This document shows positions 34,119 to 45,283 of a DNA stretch of 64,000 nucleotides, in pieces. The stretch lies in contig JAMXBD010003407.1 of the NCBI GenBank assembly GCA_024138025.1, positions 1 through 64,000 on the forward strand, in the 5' to 3' direction. The stretch is from Combretum micranthum (Eukaryota; Streptophyta; Magnoliopsida; Myrtales; Combretaceae). Numbering within the stretch: the first letter of the stretch is position 1; each line of letters begins with the position of its first letter. A program made the translations under genes and the position numbers. The notes beneath the pieces are model-generated. The model saw only the letters and a list, made by a program, of their open reading frames with translations. It was not told where the DNA came from and made no database searches.

Positions 34119-35052
34119 TGAGTTTATTTCCTTAATTACTTTAATTGATTATGTTTGTAGTTTAGTTGCATTAGAACTAAGGAAAGATGAATGGATATGA
34201 ATGTAAAATTTTTGAAGGAATTCTAAGAATATTGAGGCAGGAATTGATTGTGAATAATCATTTGTTTTAGCATAGAACTTGATATGTCTGAAATATATGA
34301 TCATCATAAATTGACATTAATTATGCTATGATATTCTAAATAAATTGGCTCATGCATATCACGTAGTGAGTCACATTACATAGGAATCACTAATCTTGCG
34401 GGGAAAGGTTATGGTACGGTTGTAAGGCCACAAACAATGCTTATCAGCTTTAAGCTAGAAGCATAATACAAAGAGAACGCTTAGCGGCATTATGCTCGAA
34501 GCAAAATACTAGGATGATGCTTAACGGCCTTTGGATCGAAGCAAAAATCTTATTAGCCTCCCCAAAACCCCAAATGGAGGGTGTAAATCCATTCAACATA
34601 TAGTTCCTAGAAAACTTTATGTCTTGCTTGCCCATGTGTTTGTTGCATATCACTTGGATGCCTAAAAACTTGCTTGATTTTGCTACTCAAATATCTATCT
34701 TTGGAAATAATTCTCACTAAACCTGTTAGCTTATACCCCTATAGATATCTTTTGCAGTTTAGTTATTTGTGGTTGAAGCCACGCGGACCCTGTAACCAGG
34801 TATTTCCTTTTTGGTTAAGGAATTTTTAAATGAAGTTTAGCATTAGTTAGATGTGTAGACTTCATAGAAAATTTCTCGTAATAGATTCTATTATTTGACA
34901 GGGGAATGCCCCTGAGACTTGTAAGACAATTATTATGAATGAATGATTATTATGATTTCCCTCTTCTTAATTTGTTATTGTATCTTCTTAAGCTTTATAT
35001 TTCAAAATATGGTCCTCTAAATGTGTGAGAGCATGCCTTACACTTAATATCG

Positions 35053-35091
35053 AAGCTTTTAGGAATGACTAAGGTTGTCATGCTTAAGCTT
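35053..35091 (+). other. Stem-loop near LTR end
   Basis: AAGCTT (35053-35058) pairs with AAGCTT (35086-35091), and inner ATGAC pairs with GTCAT. It lies about 55 bp before the LTR end, as in the other groups. Confidence 0.5.
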
Positions 35092-35145
35092 TAATATTGA
35101 GTATGACGGATTGCTACGTTTATGGTACCTTTTGGGGCATGACAT

Positions 35146-36282
35146 TGACTAGTAGCCACCACGCCCCTTGCCATCACCCCATGGTGGTAAGGTGAACGAA
35201 AACAGAACTCACTACACCCCTCACTATGCCCCCCACCACAGGCCGTGGTACTTCTACAGCAAAATCACACATACTTCATGCAATTTATACATTTTAACTA
35301 ATTCCAATTGTCTTGTTTCATCAAAACACTTGTATATCATGATACAAGACTCAAATTCACATCCACTCATTCAAATCCTCCAACTCATTCTAAAACCACA
35401 TCAAATTCCAAATATCAATCCAACCATTTACTTAAATCATTGAAACTTCAACTCCACCTTTCTATCACCTTACTTCATATATCAATAACTAAAACTCATA
35501 ACCAAACTAATGAACTTCCAAAATCAGCCATAAAGTAACAACAACTCTTAACCTATAACTATTCAAAAGAGCAAATAACAAGAATAAAACAAGAAACAAT
35601 TACTTAAACTTGCTTAGTCTTGAAGATGGAAGCTTATTTTGCTTTCCTTGACAATTTAAAAAGAAGAAATTGAAGTTGATGTGTGGTGTACATGTGTGGG
35701 TGTAACCATCGGTTTTGAAAGAGAGGAGACGGCAAGGAAGAGGAAAATTTCTACCTCTTTAAAAGATAAACACATGCATATATATAAATTCATATTTGAC
35801 TTTTGAGTCTTTTTCAAACTTAATCAAGTGTATGTGTGTGCATGGGAGTTGTGGTGGTCTTCAAGCTTTAAATTTGGCAGCCAAAAGATTAAAACCACAC
35901 ATATTACACTAAAATATATTTCTGTAACATTAGAATTATTAATTAACCTAACTCAAAACAAAGTTTAGGAACATAATAACTTATAAATTTCTATTCAACA
36001 AAATAATCTCTATAAAAACTTATATAAGAACTTATATCAATACTATAGGTAATTTGAAATTTATTATTTTTACAAAACTCAATACTCTAAAACAATAAAA
36101 GAAATACATGACTAACAATTTTCTCAAATAAATCCATTGATGATTTTAAATTTCTATTCTACTAAATTGATTTTATAAAAACTGTTGTACTTACATTTTA
36201 CTTAATATAATACTACCACATACACAATCAAACACAAAAATTCTTACTTTGATTATGTTTATGAAAAATTTGGGGCTTATAG
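35146..36282. other. Unassigned stretch with a possible LTR end
   Basis: No convincing gene was found. The short plus-strand open frames near 35168-35538 have no recognisable domain. The right end (TTTGGGGCTTATA at about 36270-36282) looks like the terminus of a minus-sense LTR, but no matching start was found on its left. Confidence 0.4.
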
Positions 36283-36377
36283 TCTCTCTTTATTGTAAAC
36301 GTACACTTTGTACAGATATGAAAGCTTTCGAGTGACTAAGGTAGTCATTCTCAAGTTTTGATATTGTGTACGGTAGG
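36283..36377 (+). mobile_element. Old LTR end, first piece
   Basis: It contains the terminal stem-loop (36322-36358) and the text GTGTACGGTAGG, then is cut by a minus-sense LTR. It continues at 61616 (GTAGGCTGTCATG) to the LTR end at 61654. Confidence 0.7.
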
Positions 36378-37475
36378 TATCACGCCCCGAGGGTACCCTA
36401 GTAGTAGTAAACAAGTTATGCTTGAATACTATTACTAGATTACCTTCAAAGAATGACAGGTTTTCAAAACAACAGGATCTTTTTAGTTGCTTGATAAGAA
36501 ATAACAAATATATGAAAGAAATAACTTAATGAATAAACATTACAAAACCATTACAAACCATGTAGTTTTTCTGAAACACACTAAACAATCTATTCTAATA
36601 ATACATAACCATTAAACCAAACTATAACTGTAGACCTTCAACTTCTAAGCCCTTACCGGAACCATACTCCTGGAGGTAACTAACCAGGGTCGTAAAGTAA
36701 ACCTGAAAAGACTATAAGAGTATGAGCGAAACCAGAGCTCAGTGAATAACCAGACATATCATACATCACATAAGTTATTAGCAATCATATGTAATGCAAG
36801 CACTCAACCATATGTACAGATACAAGTTTGGATGATCTAGAATCCAAACAGGAAAAATATTTGCACCCTCTTTTTAATAGGTTAAAGAACCAGTACTCAA
36901 TGACCCACCTGCCCAGGAGAGACTAAGTACACAGGAGAATCAACGATTTCTTGTTTTAAGATTATCACTTTGAATATAGTTGATTGAACAAACCATCTCC
37001 TGCAATCCCCTTAGAAACTCCCGAAGTATTAATCATTTCAAAGCGATTCTATAGGTGACGATCTTCGGTGCCTTTTAATTCCTCATAGGACCGCCAGACC
37101 AAAGAGAACCTTGGAAGAACTAACACATTAGAACAACCAAACGAAAACAGAGATCCGAAACATTAATACGTAGCAGGCTGTCACAACTATATATGCAATA
37201 ATGCAATTTGTGTAATGCATGTTCTTATTATTTTGTTAAGTCAATAATTCTTAGTCAATTTCAAAGTGACCATACATTACACACAATCATCATTATATTA
37301 TTTCACAAAATCAATCATTGAATTATTGCTTTATAAAGATATTTTAACAATCATACGATCAGATCATATCATACTTTCAACACGCACTTATTTGGTTATC
37401 TTTACTTTACATATTCAGCTACTTAAAAGCACAACCAGTATAATATGACTGAATTACTCACCTGCTCATACTGAC

Positions 37476-37520
37476 TCAGTCGTAGTAATCTGCTGGTAGA
37501 TCTTCTAGTGAATCAAAGTC
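37476..37520 (-). other. Candidate small exon in LTR, DFDSLEDLPADYYD
   Basis: On the minus strand after TAAATAG|GT the frame reads DFDSLEDLPADYYD and then TGA. It has the same 14-codon length as groups A and D with a diverged sequence. Confidence 0.5.
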
Positions 37521-37959
37521 ACCTATTTAAGACAAAGTATTCATCAATACAAATTAACTAAATTCCTATATGTGATTCGTGTCCTAGACTCGATATTTTG
37601 GTAATTATTATTACTTAGTGTTGTCGTGTTTTTCCTATTTTATCTCGCATAATTATTTAGTTATTTTTAGGAGTCACATTACTCAAGAAATTAGTTTATT
37701 TCAATTTCCATTCTTACCTATTTTATCTTGTTAAAAACAATATTAGACTAATACTGACTTTTAATAACACCTAATATCTTTTCTTAATCTTAGGGTTTTA
37801 ATGAATATTAGATATTAATTTAAATAGGTTTAAATACTTGTATTAAATTAACTATCTAATACAGTCTTTTATAACATATAATATATTCGGTAAGTATATT
37901 ATTATACATACATATATAGTTTCTGTTTAGGTCAGAAAAAGCTCGTGTTGAGGAAATTT

Positions 37960-38260
37960 GGCTGTACACCAGCTCAAAGCCGTTGGCCTTTAAGCCCAAA
38001 TGCTAGTGTAAAATTATTTTTGAAGAAATTTCATATCGAGTGCACCGGTGTTGAAAGCTGTCAGCTTTCAATGTATGCCGACCCTACGCCGTCGGCGTAG
38101 ATCTCCAGAAAGCTGGCTTTCATTCAACCTTTACGTGAAAAATTATTTTACGTAGCCTCAGATGAGTGTAAGCCACTTCTACACTGCCAGCCTATCCATG
38201 TAAGCCGCCGGCGTTGAGCGATTACACTGCCAGCTTTGAGGCCGCATTAGTACTGTTCAT
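37960..38260. repeat. GCCGGCG motif cluster
   Basis: Degenerate units such as TACGCCGTCGGCGTAG (about 38088), AAGCCGCCGGCGTTG (about 38202), CACCGGTGTTGAAAGC and GCCAGC lie here. In this LTR they fall in the intron rather than upstream of the TATA box. Confidence 0.6.
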
Positions 38261-38340
38261 CATCTTCTTCCTCGGTTTGATTCATGTTCTTTGATTTTTA
38301 TTCGTTAAAAACATATTCAAACTATTTATAAGTGTTTATA

Positions 38341-38345
38341 TATCA
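38341..38345. repeat. Target site duplication TATCA of D element, left copy
   Basis: Matches 60168-60172 across a 21.8 kb interval, which proves the two ends belong to one insertion. Confidence 0.92.
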
Positions 38346-38395
38346 TGTCACGCCCCGTAGGGTATCCTAAATGTAACAGCCGGCCACATACTAAG

Positions 38396-38434
38396 TAAGA
38401 CTCTCGAGTTCCTACCGAGCCCTTCGGAGTCTTA
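38396..38434 (-). other. Stem-loop near LTR end (group D)
   Basis: TAAGACTC (38396-38403) pairs perfectly with GAGTCTTA (38427-38434). Sequence differs completely from the A/C group stem, but the location relative to the LTR end is the same. Confidence 0.5.
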
Positions 38435-39389
38435 AATAGATGTAAAGCGTTCCTTTACGACAATAGAATACTTCAACAAATGGAGTTAAACAGTTTAATG
38501 TGGCATTACATTAGCCATAGGTAATAAATCAAAACGCATAATTATAGTTTACAGATCTAAGGGGCATTCCCCGCAAATAATATCAAGTCCATTACAGTCA
38601 TCCAGAGTCCTTAGTTTCCAACGGAAGTCTATACAAAAGAATGGATTAAACTTCTATGGGAAACTCCTATCTCCGGTACCTGTGCTGTGGCTTGCCTCGG
38701 CCTAAGCCATATAAACTCGTGCTGCAATAGATAAAAACTATGGGGGCGTAAACTAACTAGCTTAGTGAGTAATAACTTCCATAACACAATTAAATACAAT
38801 CATTCAAGCAAGTGATTATTCAAGCAAGTGTATGCATCATACAAATGTGATCAACAAACATATGACCAACAGGAAATCATATGTGGATGGACTTACGCCC
38901 TCCATCCCGGGTTAGCAGATTAACGAATCCTGCGGTACGACGCCATTTAAGCTCACGGTCAACTAACAATATTTCGTTTTATGGATCACGATTAACCAAC
39001 AAATTCGTTTTATGGATCACGATTAACCAACATATTCGTTTCATGGATCACGAAAAACCAACCAATGCGAATGCTCCAACCCCATCGTGATATGAATGGA
39101 TCCAATTTACAATTGAAGTCGAATATTCATTAATTCAATTCTTTTAGGTGACTAACAAGTATTCGCAGACATTCATCATAAGATACTAGCTAATCAGTCA
39201 ATAGCTTAACACCCGATTCCGATATTCCTTAAGTTCCAATTCACATATCAGCAGTAGACAACATATATAATTCCCATATACCCCCTCATGCATATACAAT
39301 TTCCTTTTTTTTTTTTTATCTTTGCCTACACCACTAATGCCACTACATTACAATCACATTCATTAATTGAGAGTGGAAGTAAAACTCAC

Positions 39390-39459
39390 TCGGCTATTGG
39401 ACGCCGATCTTTCTAGTCGTAGTAGTCGGGAGGTAGAGTGTCGTCCTGCTCGGGATCAC
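39390..39459 (-). other. Candidate small exon in LTR, DPEQDDTLPPDYYD
   Basis: The exon is 70 nt on the minus strand, exactly the length of the group-A exon. After TTGGTAG|GT the frame (39457 down to 39413) reads DPEQDDTLPPDYYD, then TAG; GTGAGT follows. The group-A peptide (YPEFDDSLPPDYYY) is 10 of 14 identical. Confidence 0.58.
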
Positions 39460-41064
39460 CTACCAAGCAAGAATAATCCTAATGAGACTCTCATTATGTA
39501 ACTAAATCAAACTATACATCTAAACATGATGGATTCGGATTTCTCGCTATTTGCGGAAGTTCCGACTTAAAACGGCTATAACTTGGTCATTTTAACTCGG
39601 AATTTCGAAAATTTTATATCGATCTCTATCTACATTGAAAGATATACCTATTTCTAGTACTATTTTCAAGTTTTGAAAATAGTAAAGTCACGAAACAGTG
39701 GGATCAGTTCTGTTCTGCCATTTCTCAATTCCGAAAAATTTATTTTACTTTTGACAAGAAATGTTCCTAGTTGATGATTCATGCATGAATGGTATAGGAA
39801 TGAATTACTAACATGAATGCCATGTAATGGACTCAATATATGATGGTCATGATGAATTTTTTATAATAAACTCTTATGAACTCTTAAGTGTTAGAAAATT
39901 CCTAAAGATTACTTTTAAGAAGCTATTCTTCCACTTTACACTTCTTAGGGTTTCTTTAACTTGTAATCTTGTAATCCACTTGTTATCTAAATGAAAATAA
40001 GTTCTCAAAGTCTATATTAATCATGGCCTTCATTCATGCATAAAAATTCCATTTTTCATTTGGTAAACATGTTTTTAAACAAGCTTTTTGTAAAATCCGA
40101 ATTTTTGAAATTTCATTTTCTTGCATTTTTCTTATGGAAAAACTTGTCTAATGAACTAAAATTTGAAGCTCCAATATATATATTATCTAAGGACTTCATT
40201 TAGCCTATAAAACATCCAATTTAGACTTAGATACTAAGTGTTCTTGTAGGCATGAACCTAAATTACGAATTTAACCATTGATAACATATCAATATTTTTC
40301 ATTCTAATTCCACCACTTGTTTTACATTCCTATCATGCCTAAACTCATTCAAACTTATGAAAATCATTCTTTAATATCTATTACACATACCCTTCATTTT
40401 TCTTATGAAAATGAGTTAAAAATGATTTTGGTGGTTTTTAAAGTAGGGTTTCCATTTCATCCGAATTTCCAACAAACCATTTCTACAAAGTCTTTTATTT
40501 TTCAATGTTCTTGCTTCTATATATGAAGATCTACTATCTAACATCTCTATTCATATACAAGACTACATTTTTATGATCATCAATGCATGGAAATAAAAAT
40601 AACTCTATGATCATCATGTACATGAAGTTGTGGATGTCAAAACTTTAGATCTACTAATATAATGCATGAATCATGGATCTCATGGCATGAACAACAATAT
40701 ATATGCAAGATCTTACTTTACATGCATGAACAAGTTGATATTTCAACAAAAACTCATTCAAAGACTAGATCCACTTCTTGTGATGGCTTGAGATTCTTGT
40801 AGTAGTGTTTTCATGTCCCTTGCTCATGCTCATTGGGATTTAAATGAGAAAACACACAAGAATGATCTTGCCATTACAAGATTTGGGATGAACAAGACTT
40901 AAATACACATACCAATGGAGTCTTGAAGGAGGAAAGAAGAAGAAAAAGTTGGAATGTGAGAGGAAGGGGGAGGGGAAGTGCTGGCACAAAGGAAAAGAAA
41001 AGAGAGTTTTTACTCTTTGTAAAAATTGAAACAAGAAGAAATGAAGAGAGAGAGAGAAAAATAT

Positions 41065-41073
41065 GTATATATG
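41065..41073 (-). promoter_or_regulatory. TATA-like box of D 3' LTR
   Basis: CATATATAC on the minus strand precedes a CT-rich leader without ATG, which ends at the GTATGT donor near 40912. Confidence 0.5.
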
Positions 41074-41134
41074 AAGTGAATTAGGGTTTACTAAATAAAT
41101 TGAAGTAAAAATAATTGAATTGAGAGGGAAACAA

Positions 41135-41168
<34 letters not shown>
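41135..41168. repeat. Run of 34 G (C on the sense strand)
   Basis: The homopolymer lies about 65-95 bp upstream of the TATA-like site on the minus strand. The paralogous 5' LTR has 10 G at 56031-56040 and then an insertion. A (TG)n tract follows at 41183-41202. Confidence 0.95.
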
Positions 41169-41773
41169 CGCGGCACACTCCTTGTGTGTGTGTGTGTGTG
41201 TGCTTTTAAAAATTTGATATTTGTAATTTAGTAAATTAAATATAATAAATGTGATAATTATTTAAGAGACAAAATTTCTTGGAAAAGAAAATTGAAATGA
41301 GTAGTTGTAAGGATGTAAGATAGGGTATGGGTAGTGTGTAGTGTAGGTTGTACTTGTGAATAGTAGACAAGACATCTACTTTACCGGTTTACGAAAACAC
41401 GGGAAAAGATAACTGTAATTTTTATAGCTCGAAAATTACAAAATTGATATTTTTGGAATCCTTATAAAATTACGGTTCTAATGAATATTCCGGAACATTT
41501 TTTTGAATCCGTGGTCCAGGGCACGCTTTTCCGTAATTGAGCTCAGAAAGGTCCGGAATTGAAAAATTCCCGAATTTAAAACTTTCAAAGGTTTAAAATG
41601 TACTTTAGAAAATAATTCAAATTCATTTACTTTATAATATTTCTTTTATTATGAAACCGAAGGAAAGCGGATTTAGGGTTCTGGCTTCACTCACTAGACT
41701 CAAACTGGACCGGATTAGGGTTTCGCTTCCAACTCGGGGTTTCTTGACTACTGTGAATACCGGGGTTTACAAC

Positions 41774-41790
41774 CTCCCCACCTTAAATAA
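41774..41790 (-). other. Polypurine tract of D element
   Basis: On the minus strand AAGGTGGGGAGG lies directly before the 3' LTR start (TGTAAACCCCGG). Confidence 0.8.
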
Positions 41791-41828
41791 AGTTTTGTCC
41801 TCAAAACGGAACTGACGTACCTTGTCCT

Positions 41829-42269
41829 TCAATATCTCGGGGTACTTCCTCCGGATTTCATCTTCAGCTTCCCAGGTTGCTTCCTCAAAGGCATGATTCT
41901 CCATAACACTTTAACGTAGTGAATGTCTTTGTTTCGTAGCCTTTGAGTTTTCTTATCCAATATCTTCACTGGGTGATCCTCATATGTCATGTTTTCCTTC
42001 AACTGGATTGGTTCCAATTCCAGAATCCTTTCTGGGTCGGCAACGTACCTTCTCAAAACTGACACATTGAATACATTGTGGATCCCGGACAAATTTGGTG
42101 GCAAGGCTAGCCGATATGCTAGATCTCCGACCCTTTCTAAGATTTCAAAAGGTCCAATGTATCTCGGGCTTAACTTTCCCTGTGTGCGCATCCTCCTAAT
42201 GCTTTTAATCGGGTTTATCTTTAGGTACACATGATTACCCACCTTGAACTCAAGCTCTCTTCTTTTCAA
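41829..42269 (-). pseudogene. Integrase C-terminus and chromodomain-like tail of D element
   Basis: The translation shows FKVGNHVYLKINP, GKLSPRYIGPFEILERVGD, AYRLALP and HNVFNVSVLRRYV. It then shows the chromodomain-like pattern YEDHPVKILDKKTQRLRNK, YVKVLW. A frameshift near the end (MPLRKQPGKLKM) spoils the final helix. The tail resembles those of element B and the 22327-22698 fragment, so all three are chromovirus relatives. Confidence 0.85.
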
Positions 42270-42279
42270 ATTTGCCTAG

Positions 42280-43270
42280 CTCTTTTGCCGGTCCTGAGCT
42301 TCTTTATTTTCCGCTGAATCAACCTCACTTATCCATGGCTTCTTGTACCAATTCTGGCCCAATTGCTACTTTTACTTCATCCAAAACAAAGGGATCTAAC
42401 ACCGTCCATACAAAGCTTCATACGGTGGATCTGGATGGTGGAATGATAGCTGTTATTGTAGGCAAACTCGATTAAGTGTACATGACTATCCCAATCCCTT
42501 TGAATTCCAAGGCACACGCTCTACATGTCTTCTAGGGTTTGGATTGTCCCGCTCAGATGTGTCAGTCTGGGGTAATAAGCCGTGCTAAAATGCAATTGGT
42601 GCCCAAGTTCTTTTGCAAGCTTGTCAAAACTTAGACACGAACCTCGTGTCTCTATTGGAGATAATCCCTGCAGGTATGCCATGTAATCTTACGATCTCTC
42701 TGATATAGATCTTGGCTAACCTTTCCATTGAGTAGGTCATATATTTAAATGCCGACTTGGTCAATCTCACTATACCCATATTGCATCACAACCAGATGGA
42801 GTTGGGAAAACCACACACAAATCCATGGATATCTGATCCCACTTCCATTCGGGAATGGGTAAGGGCTTTAGCAATCCGCCCGGTCTTGGTGCTCTACTTT
42901 CACCTGTTGGCATACTGGACACTTATCACATAATCTGCCACATCTCGCTTCATGCCATTCCACCAATAGCGGCTCTTCAAATCTTGATACATTTTGGTGC
43001 CTCCCGGATGCATGGTATATGGAGTTATGTGCTTCACTCATTATTTCCTTCCTCAACTCCTCGTCCTCTGGTACACACAGCCTTCCTTTCATTCGGATCA
43101 CATCTTCATCATCTACGGCAAAGTCAAGGTACTTTCCTGCTTGGGTTTCCCTTTTTATTTTGTATCACCTCGTCATATCTTTGGGCTTCCTTGATTCTCT
43201 CTATGAGGGTCGGTTTAGTGCCAAGTTGGATATCTCAAGCTCAGCGCTTTGATCTATGAACTCGATCCTT
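42280..43270 (-). pseudogene. Integrase core of D element
   Basis: Fragments in several frames include RMKGRLCVPEDEELRKEIMS with a frameshifted HHCC finger (HNSIYHASG, CPVCQQ; 42868-43101) and, further on, pieces of the catalytic core. Frame changes are frequent and often lie at short homopolymers, so some may be assembly errors. Confidence 0.75.
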
Positions 43271-43902
43271 AGCTTCTCAAACTCCTTAATCAAATCTCTT
43301 TGACTTGTGATCAAGGCGGCTACTTCTCCGTGATTCTTCCGACTTAGGGCATCCGCGACCGCATTCACTTTCCTGGACAGTAATTTATTCCCAGATCATA
43401 ATCCTTTATTAATTCTAGCCACCTCCTTTGTCTCATGTTTAGCTTTCTGAGTGAACAGGTATTTAAGACTTTATGATCTGTGTATATCTCACACCTTTGC
43501 CCATATAGATAATGTCTCCATAACTTCAAAGCGAAGACAACGGCAGCTATTCCAAATCATGCGTAGGGTAATTCTGCTCATGCGGTCTCAATTGCGAGAA
43601 GCATATGCAATAACCTTCCCTTCTTGCATCAGGACGCATCCAAGGCCATTCCTTGAGGCGTCACTATGTACCGTGTATGGCTTTTCTGGGTCTGGTAAAA
43701 CTAGAATCGGTGCCGATACCAATCGTCGCTTCAATTCCTGAAAGCTCTGTTCCCTCTTGTCCGTCCAAACGAATTTCTCATTCTTTTGAGTTAATTGAGT
43801 CAGTGGCTTGGCTATCTTAGAGAAATCCTTCACAAACTTGCGATAGTAGCCAGCTAATCCCAAGAAACTCTTACTTCGGTAACCGTTTGCGGTGGCTTCC
43901 AA
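43271..43902 (-). pseudogene. RNase H region of D element
   Basis: SFLGLAGYYRKFVKDFSKIA, LTQLTQKNEKFVW and YTVHSDASRNGLGCVLM (first RNase H Asp) are readable on the minus strand (43588-43902). The remaining RNase H text continues to about 43271 in shifted frames. Confidence 0.82.
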
Positions 43903-44775
43903 TCCACTACAGCCTTGATCTTTTCGGGGTCAACGATATCCCATCACCAGTTACTACATGTCCAATGATATTCTGTCCAACCAAAAATCACATTTGGACA
44001 GCTTGGCATACAGCTCATTATCCCGTAAGGTTTGCAACGCCAAACGAAGATGCTCCTCGTGTTGCTCTTTGGTCTTTGAATATATGAGGATGTCGTCTAT
44101 GAAGACTATCACACACTTATCCAAAAGTGGCTTATAGACTCTATTCATCAGGTCCATAAATGCAGCTGGTGCATTAGTCAGTCCAAATGACATTACCAGG
44201 AACTCGTAGTGTCCATAACGAGTACGAAAAGCCGTCTTAGGTACATCCTCAGGCTTAATCCTCAACTGATGATATCCCGAACGTAAATCAATGCGTGAGA
44301 ACACACAAGCCCCTTGCATGGTCAAACAAATCATCAATTCTTGGCAAGGGATACCGATTTTTGACAGTCACTTTATTCAACTCCGGTAGTCGATACACAA
44401 TCTCATCGATCCATCCTTCTTCTTACAAACAAAACGGGTGCGCCCCATGGCGATACACTTGGTCTTATAAATTTTGATCCAGAAGTTCTTGCAACTGTGT
44501 CTTTAGCTCCTTCAACTCAGCCGGTGCCATCCGGTATGGCGCTTTGGATATCGGTTCGGTGTTTGGAGCCAAAACAATCTCAAAGTCAATTTCTCTTGGT
44601 GGTAATCCGGCAAGATCTCTGGAAACACATCCAATATTCCTTTACCACGATATATCCCTTTTCTCACGGGTTTCCCCTTCATCCAAGACACCTCAATCGG
44701 TATTATCTCTTCATCCTCCATCATCAACTCAAACGAGCTTAAATCAAACCTTCTTGGGACTAAGGTTTCTCCCAC
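43903..44775 (-). pseudogene. Reverse transcriptase of D element
   Basis: A pre-RT segment with [11 protein letters not shown] (44512-44775) is followed by the RT palm: [52 protein letters not shown], catalytic [13 protein letters not shown] and [12 protein letters not shown] (43954-44337). Frameshifts separate the pieces. Confidence 0.88.
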
Positions 44776-44860
44776 AAATTCTACTCTTTTTCCGATTGAT
44801 CATGAAAACATACTGTCCTCTTTTGGCAATCCACTATTGCTTTCACTTTACTTAGCCAAC

Positions 44861-45181
44861 TCATCCGAGGATGATTTCGTATTTGCTCATTTCCAACATT
44901 ATTAAATCACTTTTGGAGTGGTGACCGTGGACTTCCAATGGACAATCTTTTATCAGTTCTCGGGTTGACACAACACTCCCTGTGGGGGTCTTAATCCTCA
45001 AACTAACCGTGGTTGTGGCTATAGGCAATCCAAGTCGGTTAGCCAAACTATTGGTGATGAATGAGTGGGTTGCTCCCGTGTCAAATAAAACATAAGCCTC
45101 CACGCTATTCACCCGTATGTGTCCTGAGGTCAACAAATATCCATCACATGTGAACCTTAAAATACTCTTAAGGCTATCCAC
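44861..45181 (-). pseudogene. Aspartic protease of D element
   Basis: The frame has the active-site motif VLFDTGATHSFI and the hydrophobic C-terminal motif KYEIILG. It follows gag and precedes RT as in all Ty3/gypsy elements. Confidence 0.88.
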
Positions 45182-45283
45182 ATAGGGTCTCTACTTCCAG
45201 CTTTCCCATAACATATTCAATTTCATTTAAACAATAATTCAAATTAAATAACTTAAATTTCAACTTAGGAGGGGTTTCCGCTA

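Larger units (their letters stand above)
32187..35145 (+). mobile_element. 3' LTR of the decayed gypsy element, second piece
   Basis: This continues 22700-22974. It contains the TATA box at 32349, an ATG-free leader to the donor AG|GTAAAA at 32515, an intron of about 1.5 kb, the block at 33887-33915, the acceptor at 34021, the peptide exon (34022-34118), the GTGAGT donor at 34119, the acceptor TTTTGCAG at 34757, the terminal stem-loop at 35053-35091 and the LTR end GGGGCATGACA at 35145. Confidence 0.8.
36378..38345 (-). mobile_element. Solo LTR with nested D element, first piece
   Basis: It starts TATCACGCCCCGAGGG (TG changed to TA) after GTAGG (36373-36377), and ends at 61615 before GTAGG (61616-61620). 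Without the nested D element it is about 3.4 kb and has no coding region. Landmarks on the minus strand are the last-exon acceptor near 36703, the peptide exon 37476-37520 and a GCCGGCG cluster (37960-38260) inside the presumed intron. The D element was inserted into that intron. Confidence 0.85.
38346..41771 (-). mobile_element. 3' LTR of D element
   Basis: It begins TGTCACGCCCCGTAGG and ends GGGGTTTACA as read on the plus strand; the coding sense is minus, so this is the 3' LTR. It is preceded by the target duplication TATCA (38341-38345). Compared with the 5' LTR it differs mainly by single-base deletions in homopolymers. It carries the terminal stem-loop (38396-38434), peptide exon (39390-39459), block (39567-39595), donor GTATGT at 40907-40912, TATA-like site (41065-41073) and a 34-base G run (41135-41168). 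Confidence 0.93.

Noticed and set aside
35168..35538. Overlapping plus-strand ORFs after the LTR end
   Set aside because: Low-complexity Thr/Ser/His-rich translations with no motif, overlapping in two frames.
40840..41178. Minus-strand ORF starting with a long proline run
   Set aside because: The prolines come from the 34-base G run; the rest is the CT-rich leader and promoter of the D LTR.
42855..43259. 134-codon plus-strand ORF
   Set aside because: It is the antisense shadow of the D integrase gene.
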